A DNA stretch of 64,000 nt from Calditrichia bacterium (GTDB lineage Bacteria > Calditrichota > Calditrichia > RBG-13-44-9 > J075): contig JANQQU010000012.1 in NCBI GenBank assembly GCA_028284905.1, forward strand, positions 248,001 to 312,000, in the 5' to 3' direction. Under the pieces are notes generated by a model that saw only the letters and a program-made list of their open reading frames with translations, did not search any database and was not told the DNA's origin. Position numbers and translations under genes: made by a program. Shown here piece after piece: positions 27,501-36,089 of this stretch; the first letter of the stretch is position 1; each line of letters starts with the position of its first letter.

Positions 27501-30500
27501 GACTATTGGGGTTCGCTATCGTTACAGAGACGCCAACACCAATCTTGTCTTTCCTGTAACTGCACCCGATCAGGACACTTTTGACGTGTTAACACGAGCA
27601 CTTCTTGGCTTGAGCAATGTTAGCATAACGCCGGATACAGCATATGCCGGCGTAACTAATAGTAGCACACTCTCTTTTACGATACAAAACCTGGGACAGT
27701 CTGCCGCATCGATTGCAGCCAGTGATATCGTCATCGATTTTAACAACGATTTTAGTCCGGCATTGCAATCCCCGGCATCGCTACCAGTGGTGCTTGGCCA
27801 GGGGGCTAGCCAGAACTTTCAATATCTCTTAACGATACCGCCAAGTGTTGGTATTGGGCCGGATCCGTTTGATCTAACTTTCAGCCATACGGATACACTC
27901 TCCAATGTTTCCTATACCGATATTGATTCTACTAACATTGATACCCTGCTCGTACTCCAGGGGGCAGGCGATAGTGATCTGATTATTCAGTCTGTAGCTG
28001 TGGATCCGGAGCTTGTCAATCAGGGCAACACCGGTATTAGTGCTACAGTTGTGCTGGAAAATCGCTCTGTGAATCCTGTCGCGGTTGATACCGTGCGGTT
28101 GGTTGGCGATACACTCTCTCTTGGTGGCAACTTCATTACGGCGCTCTCTCCCGCCCAAGTTATCAGTGGCGGAGATACTGCTCAGTTCGAGTACACATTT
28201 TCCGTAAATCCGGCAACGGAACCAGGGATTTTAACGCTGGATGGCGAATTTGTTGCCCGTGATATCGGCTCCGGAGTTGTTTTGAGAGATAGCGGTGCGG
28301 TCAGTGTCGGAGAGTTAACTGTACTCAAACCAGCTGCCATTAATTTTGCGCCGGTCACCATTACGCCGGACACTGCCAGCGAAGGTCAAACCGGAATTAT
28401 TGTCGCTACGGAAATTACGAATGGTGATTCCGTTACTTCAGATTTAATGTTAACTAACCTTGGCATTCAATTCTCTCCAAATGACGGCAGCGTTAGTGCC
28501 GTATTGGAAACGCCAACAACTTTACCGACGCTACCGGGCGGACAGTCTGTAAATGTTCGTTACCGCCTGACAGTGGCGGATCCAGCTGCAAGTAATTCTA
28601 TCTCCGCCCGTTTAGGCGCGGTTGGTACCGATGTAACTGATGGTGCATTGGTTAGTGATTCTTCCTTGACGGACACATTGACAATTGTTCCCAAGGCGAG
28701 TCTTTCAATTGTCGCTATCGATATTCCGGCTGACTCGGTTATTGTCGGCGAGAATGAAATCCCGGTTGCTATTACGGTAGAAAACACCGGCATTGGCACT
28801 GCGCAACTAAACAGCGTTTCGCTGGATTTGGTGAACGGACCGGAGCTTTTAAAAAGCCTTCAAACGTTTACCCTGCCGGATACATTAACAAGTGGACAAC
28901 AATCCATCGTAAACTATACTATCGACGTTCCGGACAACCTGGTGTTAACCGGAGGATTCCGCGACGTTTACGCGAGTGCATCCTTGTCTGGTGAAGATGT
29001 TGTTTCCGGAATCGCAATTTTTAGTACAGCTGATTCTTTAGATACATTGGTGATTGTCGACTCTGTACAAGTTATAAACGGGCTCGATCCGGTAATTTCA
29101 CCTGCCGGTCCTTTCAGTATAAATCAGAGTGAAACTTTTCAGGTGAATCTCGGCAATAATGGCGGTGCAGCTTTGCTGCTCGATGGCAATACAAGCCTTC
29201 GCCTGGAAAGAACCAATGCACCGGGAAGTCTGACACCAATAAGTATTAATCTGGCTGCAAGTGACTCAATACTAACACCTGGAGAAAATCAGAATTTACT
29301 GGAGTTTCAGCCTTCCGTCCTTGCTGAATCCGGAGATTTTCGGATGATTGTGGAATTATCCGGAACAGTATTAGGGCAACCCTATCAACAGGATTACGAC
29401 ACGGAGCAATTCATTAGTGTTGGGCAGCAAGTGGCTGTAACAGCGATCAATGTTGTTCCCGGCGTGGTTGGCCCCGGACAAACCGGTGTTGGCCTGGAAG
29501 TCGTTTATGGGAATCTTGGCGGACCGGTAGCGATTGATCCCGGTACGATACTGAATTTCCGCTATACGGATGGCGATATTCCGCTATCGGTTGAGAATCT
29601 GTTGCGAACCGATACCCTGACGATAATCCCCTCCGGCGGCGACACAATGAGTTGGACCTTTGATATTCCAACAGATGCAAATGCCGGTGAAGTTAACGTT
29701 GTTGTTTCTCAAAATTTTGAAAGCGGCGCCTTTAACGTTACCTCTCAACCACAAACGTTTGATATTAGTAGTGGGGTTTCTTTAGCTTATGTGGATGGCA
29801 GTTTGACCCCCAATCCGGTTGTGCCGGGACAAGCCATCCAATTCTCTGCCCAATTTATTAACCTGGGTAGCAGCACTTATATTCTGAATACAGATAGCAC
29901 TTTTATTAGATTCTCTGATACGCAGCCACGCGAGTTCTCTGCCGCACTAAATGGTAGTTATTCTATCGGTGGCATTCAGAACTCTGTCGTGGATACCAGT
30001 ACGATTTTCTTCACCACAACCGTGTTGGATGATTCCTTCGAGATTGGCGCTTTCAATGTCGATTTCGAATTCAGTGGCAATCAGCAAAATGGCGACCGGG
30101 TGGATACGCTGTTGGATAACAGCACTCAGATTACGACAATCTCTCCGGCAAATGTTGTCCTGGATTCCGTTGATATTGTGCCAGCATTTCTGGTGCCCGG
30201 ACAAGAAAACATCACAATTCATTACTACTTAAGAAACAGCGGAGACGCAGATGCTTCGTTGGATGGCGTCGAAAATGTTTTCAAAGATATCAATGGTGAT
30301 GTCGGTGCATTCTGGACTCAACAAAGCCAGTCAGCACCTTTGCCTTTGGCTATTACCAGTGGAGAAATGATCACTTTTAGCCGAGATTTTATTCTCTCAG
30401 AAAACAGCACGACCGGGTTAGTACTTGCCCGTGGAATACTTAACTATAGTGATGCCGCTAATTCATATTCCTTTGATCAGCCCTCCCCGCGGGATTCGGC

Positions 30501-33500
30501 AGAAATCATTCAACCCTCCCGCTTGTTTATTGAAAGCCTGACTTTATCCAACGTACCGAATGCAGCAGCCGGGACAGTTAACTTTAATCAACCCCTGCAG
30601 GTAACTTTAGTGCTGCAGAACAGTGGTGGCGACCCGGTTAATGGCTTAATCCTTGAGCTAATCAACGATGCAACCGGCGATACCGTAGATACGCTGACGC
30701 CGCTGTCAGTGATTCCACCGGATGATATGTTGACGATCGCTTTTGATGATACTGCCGGCACGCTCCTGGAAACCCGCGAATATCGCGCGGTGATTACCCA
30801 GGCACTCTCGCAAACATCCGGAGATGCCGTGGAAATTGGCGCGCCGCTGGATGATGAAGAGGATGTAACCATTCAGGAACCACGCGAGCTGAATCTCTTT
30901 TCTTCTGCGACCGGTGGAGGCATCTATTCGCAGGCGCAGGAGTTCCAGGTTAACTTTACTGTAAAAGATACTGTTGGTAATAGTCCTTATGGAAATGGGG
31001 AAGTCTCTATTGAACTACCCGCCGGTTTTAGCCTGGTGCCACCATCTACCCAGACGGTTCCTTTTGACATAAACGACCTGACCGGCGGATGGACGATTAT
31101 GGGAGACAATGTTTCCCAGGGCTCCCTGGATACATTACGCGTTCGTTTCTCACAAATCCCCACCGACCTCAACATTGATAGCCTGGTACAAATCGGCCCG
31201 GACAGTATCGCCGAAGTAACCGTGAGAATCGACAGCTCTGCGCGCGTGCTTTCTACACTGGCGATCCTTTCTCCGGTCGGTGCCCAGGATAGCGTTGTTT
31301 CAACCGGACAGACTTTTATTATCTCCGATACCGTATTCTTCGACGGTGGATTTAATGCAGACGGCCGAACAGCGGAAATTATATTGCCGCCGGGATTTGC
31401 CGTGAACACACCGACGACGATAACGCTGCCGGGAGATACCAGTCGTTCTGCTGTTTCCTGGGAAGTAACCGTCCCAACAACCGTGCCTTCAACGCAGCCA
31501 GCTGTTTTTACGTTTAACCACGAAGGAACGGAAACCAATACCGGCCTGCCGGTAACCCGGGTATCCTCCTTGCCGATAACAGTTGTTTCGCAGGCGAGGT
31601 TATCACTGGCAGCCGACATTATTGCACCGACTGGCGCAACAGATGGTATCATCAGCACTGAGCAATTCCTGGATTTACGCTTATCCATTAATAATCTCGG
31701 TGCTGCAGCAACAACACCGTTGGATTCCAGCGATGTAACCATCTCATTGCCGGCAGGATTCACGTCTCCGGAAAATCTGCAGCGGCGGATTGCAACGAAT
31801 GAAACAGACACCATTCGTATTCGCGCACCGCAGACTGCCCAGGGCCCGAACGTTATCAGTGCTACTTTTACAAATGTAGCGACAGATATTAATAGCAACC
31901 TTGGCGCCGCCGTTGTCGATTCTACCGATCAAATCGAAAATATTAATACCGTCGAGCGGGCGAATCTGAGCGTCTCAATCGCAGCTGGTAATCTATTTGC
32001 ACTTAGCCAGTCAAATATTCCGGTAAATGTTACCGTGGATAATACCGGGGATGCACTTATTAATCCAATTGAGATCGGCGTAGAATTAACCCTGGATAAT
32101 GGCTTTTTCACTTTTAGCGGCGGGCAAAGTGGTGATAAAGATACCCTTTATCTACCGATTGTCGATAATACCGCGCAGGGCACCTTCCAGGTAAATGCTA
32201 CCGGGCAAGCCGGTTTTAGCAACTTTATCGCAACGCTGATTCCGGCGAATTCATCCGGACAGATTTCTCAGGATGCCAATAATAACTATCCTGATACCCT
32301 GGCGTTTATTTCCGATAGCACCGCAACGCACCCGGTAGAAATTCGTGAGGGTGGTGGTATTGTTATCGATAGTATCCGGGCGGTCGTTGATAATGCATTG
32401 GTCGATGATACCCTTTCCAACGGCCAGAATTTTACATTAAGAGCATTCATCAAATACGACGGTAATGTTGCGCTGAACGGCAGAACCGCGAAAGTTAGTC
32501 TGCCGGCAGGATTCTTCACGGAAACCGACTCCGTAGAACAAGTCATCACCGGCGATGATGTAACTGTCGACTGGCCGGTTTCAATTTCGGAAGCGGTCCT
32601 CAGTGAAATTATCAGCAAAGGTAATGGCGGCAAGGCAACTGCAAACCGGGCGAGCGCCAGTAGTGATAGCAGTAGCAGCCGTGCTGAAAATGGCGATCTC
32701 GGCGAGAAGATTGAAGAGATTCTTCAGGAATTCTACCTTCAGGTAAAGGCACAGGGACGTAATGCCGTGGATACCAGTCAGGTGGTTACCCTGACGCAGC
32801 AGGATACGATTCTGGTCGAGAGCCGTGCGGAAATGCGGGTGCGCACCGAAATCGCCGGACCGAGCGGTGCCCTGCAGGGAACCATCAGCACCGGATTACC
32901 TTTCGATATTCGTATTTGGGTGGAAAGACTGGGAGATGCCGGCCTGGTTGATGGCGACTCGAACTTTGTCAGCCTCCACGTCCCGGATGGATACCGAATT
33001 CTTGGCGATGGCGTGGCACCGGGAGATACCGTCTTGCCGGTTCTGAAATTTGATGTTGGCTTTGCCAATGCCAAAGTCGTAAGCGTTGTTGCACCGGAGG
33101 CAATTCCGGGCGTGCCGCAGCCGCAGGTCTTTGCCCGTCTGGATTCTACGGCAAGAGATGAAAATACTGCTCAGAATGCCTACATCATTCCCAATCAGGG
33201 CACATCTCCAGTACCGTTAACGCTGGAAGAGCGGGCAACCCTGCGCCTGGATGAACTGCAGGCGAATGCGCCCTCCTTTGGCATTAACCAGGGCTTTAGC
33301 ATTACTGGAATCCTGACTAATATTGGAGATGCCGCTGTCGCACCAAACGATAGCGTATCAGTAGAATTGTCTTTTGATACTACCAAGTTTGTATTGGAAA
33401 ATGGTGAAACTGCCCGCAAACGCATCCAATTGCAGGGCAAGCAGGATACACCGATAAGCTGGGAGCTTATGACCCAATCCGAACTCGGTGATTTCGAAAT

Positions 33501-35997
33501 TATCGCCACCATTCTCGACTCACTTTCTTATGATGAACATGGCCCGGACTCTATACCGGTCTTTACCGCAAAGGGCGCTGATAGTACGATGATTTCCATC
33601 GCGGAAGTTGGCAACGTTGCTCTAACCTCGGCGCAAATCTTTAACCATCTGACTGGTGACGACAGTCTGACCGTTTCCACCGAGCAGGTGGTGCGGGTTG
33701 CCCTGAAAGCAAGTATCAGCGGAGAGTTTGAAAATCGTCTCGCCTCGCTGGAATTGCCGGATATCTTCACTACACAGGTATTGACCGATACTATTTCTAC
33801 AGTAACGGATTCGGTCGAATGGTTGATCCAGGTACCTGATACGGTAACAAATCTCTGGGAGATGTTGAAAGTCCGCATTCAGGCGACATCCAGTATCAAC
33901 CAGGCGGTGACGCTCCGTGATTCACTGGAATTATTTATCTTTGTCGAAGATCGGGCCCGCTTGTCGATTGCCGGTGAAATTACTGATGGTGCTTTCAATA
34001 ATACCGTCAGTCAGGGCAATTCTTTCACCTATCAGGCAGTTGTGCAAAATACCGGAACAGCGGTATTGCAAGAATCGCCGGTGGGAGCAATCGCACTCTC
34101 CTTTGGAAATGGTTTGCAATTGGCCGCCGGAGATACGCTGGAGAAAAATTTTGCACTTAATCAGCCGGTAAGCTGGACGATCGATGCCTCGGAAAACGCG
34201 GCAATGAAAGGTGTTATCGGGCGTATCAACGATCTGAAAGCGAATAAGATGGCGCCGGTCGATCCGGAAAGTGCTGCCAGAACCAATCGTGAATTTCAAT
34301 CGAAATTAAGTAGTCTTTATAAAGAGCTCAGCACGCTGGCGGAAGAATCGTTTGTGCGGGTGAACGTCACGACTCGTCCGGTGGATGTTAACTCCGGTCG
34401 TCCGGCGGCGTTTGCCGTTAATTGCGGTTGCGATACGCTGGCAATCACCATTGCGGAAGCGCCGTTTATTACAGTCGAATCGTTCACCGTCCCGGCGGTT
34501 ATCTCTACCGACCAGGTTGTGGAATTCCGCCTGGAAGTAGATGCACCACCGAATGTCGTCGATCGCCGGGCAGAAATCATTGAATTGCCCTCCGGTCTGG
34601 AAGCAACACTGGAGCAGGCATTCAACCAGGATTCTGTAGTCACCTGGACAGTGCTGGGAACAGCGGCTTCCAGTGGCAACATCCGTGTGATGGTCGAAGG
34701 CCGGGATCTGAATAGTTCGGTGACAAATCCGGTCTTTGTGCAGACGGAAACCAATGCCAGTATTACCGTTCAGAACAAGGCACTATTGCGCCTGCGGGCT
34801 GGTAGTGAAGTGCTCAATGCCCAGCGGGGAGATACCCTGACCATCCAGGCAACAGTCTCCAATGTCGGAGAAGCGGAAGTGACCGGACAGGGCAGCCTGC
34901 GTCTCGATCTTGGTGTCGGGGATGCCTTTACCTTGCTGGATCCGGATACGGTGAAAACCTTCTCACTGGATGGTGGGCTAACCAGTGCATCCGTTAGTTG
35001 GGAAGTGGTTGCGCCACAGGTGAATGTTAACAATACAATTTTTGAAGTGACTTACGAGCAGCGCCCACTGGATGTAAATACCAATGCGCTCGCAACCCTG
35101 GAAAATACCCGGGCGATTGTCTCGGTGAATATGGTTGCCAGCGAATTGCGGGTGCTGCAATTGAGCGAAGTTATGCCGGAAGAAAGTTACGTTCAGGGAC
35201 AAACCAACGTCGCTATCCTCGGCCTGGAATTCAGCAACGAAAATACCAATGATGGCATCCTTCTGAAAGAATTTATTCTCGATGTCATCGACGGGCAAAG
35301 CGGCGAAGCTGTTACAGATATCGAAAACCTGCTCTCCCGGATTGAAGTTGTTGGTTATAATTTCCACCTCAACGGCAGTGGCTCACCGGGCGTATTGGGA
35401 GGTATAAATATCTCCGGGCCTACCAGCGGTCCGTTAAGCCTGGTGGTTTCTCCGGCCGATACCATTCCGCCGGAAACGATACAGCAAGTGGTCGTGCGTC
35501 TGAACCTGGCGGATCAGAATATCAACCGTAATTTCAGTCTGCGGATTAATCGCATCGTTGCAGAAGGTGAATTTGCCGGAAACATCGCGGAAGTGAAGGA
35601 TAACAACAACGTGCCGATTGAGCAATCGCCAATTTTTACTTCGTTGTCAATTACTATTCTTTCTTCCGATGTGGACCGGATATTCCGTAACTATCCCAAT
35701 CCGTTTGGTATGGATACTCAGATTCCCGGTGGTAACCCGGGAGAAACCCGATTCTCCTTCTTTATGGAGAACGAAGGCGACGCACAGTTGTCTATCTACA
35801 CCTTGCTGGGAAGACTGGTTGTGCAGACGGATGCGACCGGACTGGCACGCGGATTACACAACCGAACACTCACCTGGAGTGGCATGAACGGCGATGGTCG
35901 CCGGGTGGTGAACGGTGTATACGTGGCGGTTCTGAAGATCAGCTACAATAACGGTTCGAATAAGACCTTGCAAACCAAGGTGGCATACATCAAGTAA
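21577..35997 (+). CDS. giant secreted surface protein of Ig-like repeats (4806 residues) with FlgD-Ig-like tail
   Basis: One uninterrupted frame of 14.4 kb. A signal peptide ends near residue 29 (STLLA). Residues 30-240 are a beta-rich domain with FNFYGTDFDRIYVGTNGFAT, of a kind seen at the start of large secreted FCB proteins. Residues 505-920 and 921-1336 are two tandem units of exactly 416 residues, each of four invasin/Big-like Ig domains (VTDGFGN, FDPVGGG, TTGPTAGV). A third unit begins at 1337. From about 1500 to 4690 I count about two dozen CARDB-like domains of roughly 110-140 residues (NVLPLTVAQNQSGI, ENTGIGTAQL). Residues 4700-4806 hold NYPNPF and a FlgD-Ig-like beta domain, typical of secretion/sorting tails. 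Likely an adhesin or surface fibre. ATG 21589 is an alternative start, four residues later. Confidence 0.85.
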   Translation: MDKHMKVVGRFYLFCLVALFGLSSTLLADKGTASNRNINWADGNDTEFFWYEPGGTQLSPTTPASDDVYETIFSSGFTFNFYGTDFDRIYVGTNGFATFADISQTFNSNDNLSASQTPDSLLAIFWDDLDQPGGFPPSRIFAQMVGIAPYRRYILSWDNMRIASGPGGSDGPLRCQIILYETSNVIKYQYFELGSGGSLNSFEQGGSASVGLRFPGDSQAYSVNSTSLSELLPIFFYPEDQISGTVAFGGNSDTVQTGTVNQSLTLNITGLQFDDGNSIGEMGKADVVRIHSPFGGDVDTMTVAEVWVDGTSFFLDGNNSQPPTAEQTAFIGNIATWHFDDPKDSLFIQLPPFAARDSIRVVFQTNISPGLTAPSNRDFDTNVYARLNGSANGIAASPSIRITAADASIYEISPDTDVSIAAGANLNVEITAIDEFNNTVSSDDSVNIIIVGSSTVNAPTGERFSSSSSLTFSVSDSVAGEFSIRVENVLRPELTISSGIITVLPGAADALEMVSGDGETVTAGTSQILQVRVTDGFGNLVPNTDVRFQVTGGGGNIGGSNQVDITSDANGLAEVTLTTGPTAGVTNTVLTTLLSGSMDTFTFNVNTTPGQISYFTVVPSGFNFTAGQTFSVTATAFDANDNQVSETGTSVDFASFGGASVSFPGGTSGTLTNGATSFSVVNTEAEVFRVTTALTANAAVQGVSDEITIAAAAASTISINNGDDQTGAVSTLLPLPLEVQVADAFGNLINGATVTFDPVGGGSVTNSTDLTDANGIATTDWTVHSTPTNDSLKAFIAGVSTTPDTLTFNATVVAGAGDTLIRVTPTVTSGTVDTDLGDVFEVQVTDNLGNPVAGFDVSFAIVIAPDGSTNESLSVTSTTTNASGSASTLLHLGTRAGSYTVRAYTNATNPSFVDFVATANPGAADSLVHIVGDGETVTAGQNLLLQARVIDAFGNELSGEGVRFQVTAGGGNIGGSSVFITSSDADGLVSATLTTGPTAGVANTVVATSLSGSNDTQNYNVSTTSGQISYFTLIPEAFTLTAGDTFDVTVTAFDANDNQVSETGTLLDFDDFGGASVVYPNGNTGILTNGTVTYQAFNVDAEIFRLTASLNANPAIQGVTDPITTVAAAPSLFSIVSGDGQTGAISTQLPLPLQVRVTDEFGNNVSGATVTFDPVGGGAVSNPTDNTGNDGIATTDWTVHNTTDNDSLKAFIAGVGTTPDTLTFNATVTSGAGDNLTQTPPGVTSGTVDTDLGGTFEVRVTDSGGNPVEGLSISFAIVDKPAGSENETLSAFSVATDVNGFASTTLHLGTIAGSYTVRAFSAITTPGFVDFIATATPGAADSILIVSGNNQSATVGQALSDSIRYQVVDIFGNGTPGITVDFAPASGSVNPTSDVSDNSGNVATAWTLGTTTGSTTLNASSTTPALSSAPVTATALSGGVNSLNLVYMRSNEITSDSIAIIAGENIAVVVEALDINNNPVADVDIVFEALAGFNVEFLDDTVTTNASGRSGNIVITDAARDSSFFRAFVGGIELPLHAYNISYAGNLTPAAVTPGQTGIGFSFDVINYSPQSVDLDFANSSFNFNDGLTSFSSNLSSPATLLPGTNNLTFTAATLSSSYAPGSYAPTFIVKGENDNNLLSGVIQLPGSELSVFSVQINSISGASSVPKGDTLRALMSVQNDGGAAIDVNALTTTLDVTGTPAVTVIPDPANVTQIPAGGLAVLAFDIAVPGNATSDYTVGGVFNGTVNGTTVPATATLSNAFTFSVTDNAFLTVQNFQPLRATTGEAAAFTSDIFNDGGLPVVLDTVNTYITFGVNDTLRLKQTYAVPTGGVSNAVEVEWETAAILSLAGDYGMSVRLNGTQNGTPFDTTIASLGTITVQNPPNVVVQSINVLPLTVAQNQSGIVAEVVLLNSGTNNADAILDLPAGVTLFGTQTELDSLAPDGGSQTITLNADSASSPIQFTFSVSDTFPAGTETIGVRYRYRDANTNLVFPVTAPDQDTFDVLTRALLGLSNVSITPDTAYAGVTNSSTLSFTIQNLGQSAASIAASDIVIDFNNDFSPALQSPASLPVVLGQGASQNFQYLLTIPPSVGIGPDPFDLTFSHTDTLSNVSYTDIDSTNIDTLLVLQGAGDSDLIIQSVAVDPELVNQGNTGISATVVLENRSVNPVAVDTVRLVGDTLSLGGNFITALSPAQVISGGDTAQFEYTFSVNPATEPGILTLDGEFVARDIGSGVVLRDSGAVSVGELTVLKPAAINFAPVTITPDTASEGQTGIIVATEITNGDSVTSDLMLTNLGIQFSPNDGSVSAVLETPTTLPTLPGGQSVNVRYRLTVADPAASNSISARLGAVGTDVTDGALVSDSSLTDTLTIVPKASLSIVAIDIPADSVIVGENEIPVAITVENTGIGTAQLNSVSLDLVNGPELLKSLQTFTLPDTLTSGQQSIVNYTIDVPDNLVLTGGFRDVYASASLSGEDVVSGIAIFSTADSLDTLVIVDSVQVINGLDPVISPAGPFSINQSETFQVNLGNNGGAALLLDGNTSLRLERTNAPGSLTPISINLAASDSILTPGENQNLLEFQPSVLAESGDFRMIVELSGTVLGQPYQQDYDTEQFISVGQQVAVTAINVVPGVVGPGQTGVGLEVVYGNLGGPVAIDPGTILNFRYTDGDIPLSVENLLRTDTLTIIPSGGDTMSWTFDIPTDANAGEVNVVVSQNFESGAFNVTSQPQTFDISSGVSLAYVDGSLTPNPVVPGQAIQFSAQFINLGSSTYILNTDSTFIRFSDTQPREFSAALNGSYSIGGIQNSVVDTSTIFFTTTVLDDSFEIGAFNVDFEFSGNQQNGDRVDTLLDNSTQITTISPANVVLDSVDIVPAFLVPGQENITIHYYLRNSGDADASLDGVENVFKDINGDVGAFWTQQSQSAPLPLAITSGEMITFSRDFILSENSTTGLVLARGILNYSDAANSYSFDQPSPRDSAEIIQPSRLFIESLTLSNVPNAAAGTVNFNQPLQVTLVLQNSGGDPVNGLILELINDATGDTVDTLTPLSVIPPDDMLTIAFDDTAGTLLETREYRAVITQALSQTSGDAVEIGAPLDDEEDVTIQEPRELNLFSSATGGGIYSQAQEFQVNFTVKDTVGNSPYGNGEVSIELPAGFSLVPPSTQTVPFDINDLTGGWTIMGDNVSQGSLDTLRVRFSQIPTDLNIDSLVQIGPDSIAEVTVRIDSSARVLSTLAILSPVGAQDSVVSTGQTFIISDTVFFDGGFNADGRTAEIILPPGFAVNTPTTITLPGDTSRSAVSWEVTVPTTVPSTQPAVFTFNHEGTETNTGLPVTRVSSLPITVVSQARLSLAADIIAPTGATDGIISTEQFLDLRLSINNLGAAATTPLDSSDVTISLPAGFTSPENLQRRIATNETDTIRIRAPQTAQGPNVISATFTNVATDINSNLGAAVVDSTDQIENINTVERANLSVSIAAGNLFALSQSNIPVNVTVDNTGDALINPIEIGVELTLDNGFFTFSGGQSGDKDTLYLPIVDNTAQGTFQVNATGQAGFSNFIATLIPANSSGQISQDANNNYPDTLAFISDSTATHPVEIREGGGIVIDSIRAVVDNALVDDTLSNGQNFTLRAFIKYDGNVALNGRTAKVSLPAGFFTETDSVEQVITGDDVTVDWPVSISEAVLSEIISKGNGGKATANRASASSDSSSSRAENGDLGEKIEEILQEFYLQVKAQGRNAVDTSQVVTLTQQDTILVESRAEMRVRTEIAGPSGALQGTISTGLPFDIRIWVERLGDAGLVDGDSNFVSLHVPDGYRILGDGVAPGDTVLPVLKFDVGFANAKVVSVVAPEAIPGVPQPQVFARLDSTARDENTAQNAYIIPNQGTSPVPLTLEERATLRLDELQANAPSFGINQGFSITGILTNIGDAAVAPNDSVSVELSFDTTKFVLENGETARKRIQLQGKQDTPISWELMTQSELGDFEIIATILDSLSYDEHGPDSIPVFTAKGADSTMISIAEVGNVALTSAQIFNHLTGDDSLTVSTEQVVRVALKASISGEFENRLASLELPDIFTTQVLTDTISTVTDSVEWLIQVPDTVTNLWEMLKVRIQATSSINQAVTLRDSLELFIFVEDRARLSIAGEITDGAFNNTVSQGNSFTYQAVVQNTGTAVLQESPVGAIALSFGNGLQLAAGDTLEKNFALNQPVSWTIDASENAAMKGVIGRINDLKANKMAPVDPESAARTNREFQSKLSSLYKELSTLAEESFVRVNVTTRPVDVNSGRPAAFAVNCGCDTLAITIAEAPFITVESFTVPAVISTDQVVEFRLEVDAPPNVVDRRAEIIELPSGLEATLEQAFNQDSVVTWTVLGTAASSGNIRVMVEGRDLNSSVTNPVFVQTETNASITVQNKALLRLRAGSEVLNAQRGDTLTIQATVSNVGEAEVTGQGSLRLDLGVGDAFTLLDPDTVKTFSLDGGLTSASVSWEVVAPQVNVNNTIFEVTYEQRPLDVNTNALATLENTRAIVSVNMVASELRVLQLSEVMPEESYVQGQTNVAILGLEFSNENTNDGILLKEFILDVIDGQSGEAVTDIENLLSRIEVVGYNFHLNGSGSPGVLGGINISGPTSGPLSLVVSPADTIPPETIQQVVVRLNLADQNINRNFSLRINRIVAEGEFAGNIAEVKDNNNVPIEQSPIFTSLSITILSSDVDRIFRNYPNPFGMDTQIPGGNPGETRFSFFMENEGDAQLSIYTLLGRLVVQTDATGLARGLHNRTLTWSGMNGDGRRVVNGVYVAVLKISYNNGSNKTLQTKVAYIK
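23089..25584 (+). repeat. two tandem in-frame units of 1248 nt
   Basis: Unit 1 (23089-24336) and unit 2 (24337-25584) each encode 416 residues starting PGAAD and keep the same length with no net indel. Many segments match closely (TAFDANDNQVSETGT in both), while the DNA has drifted at synonymous sites. An incomplete third unit starts at 25585. This is an old internal duplication within the giant gene. Confidence 0.85.
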
Positions 35998-36009
35998 CAT
36001 GTTTTGCCT

Positions 36010-36037
36010 GCCGTCGATCGTTTAGATGGTCGATGGC
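36010..36037 (+). other. intercistronic hairpin between giant protein and PorV/PorQ-TPR genes
   Basis: GCCGTCGATC (36010-36019) pairs with GGTCGATGGC (36028-36037), ten pairs with two wobbles, around an 8-nt loop. No T-run follows. It could set the level of the downstream gene by partial termination or mRNA processing. Confidence 0.4.
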
Positions 36038-36089
36038 ATAACAATGAAATTAAAACAGGTATTTTACCCGATATATCAGAGATAATATT

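Noticed and set aside
30987-31898. Minus-strand frame of 303 codons inside the giant gene
   Set aside because: Shadow of repetitive coding sequence; the plus-strand frame is open across 14 kb with clear domains.
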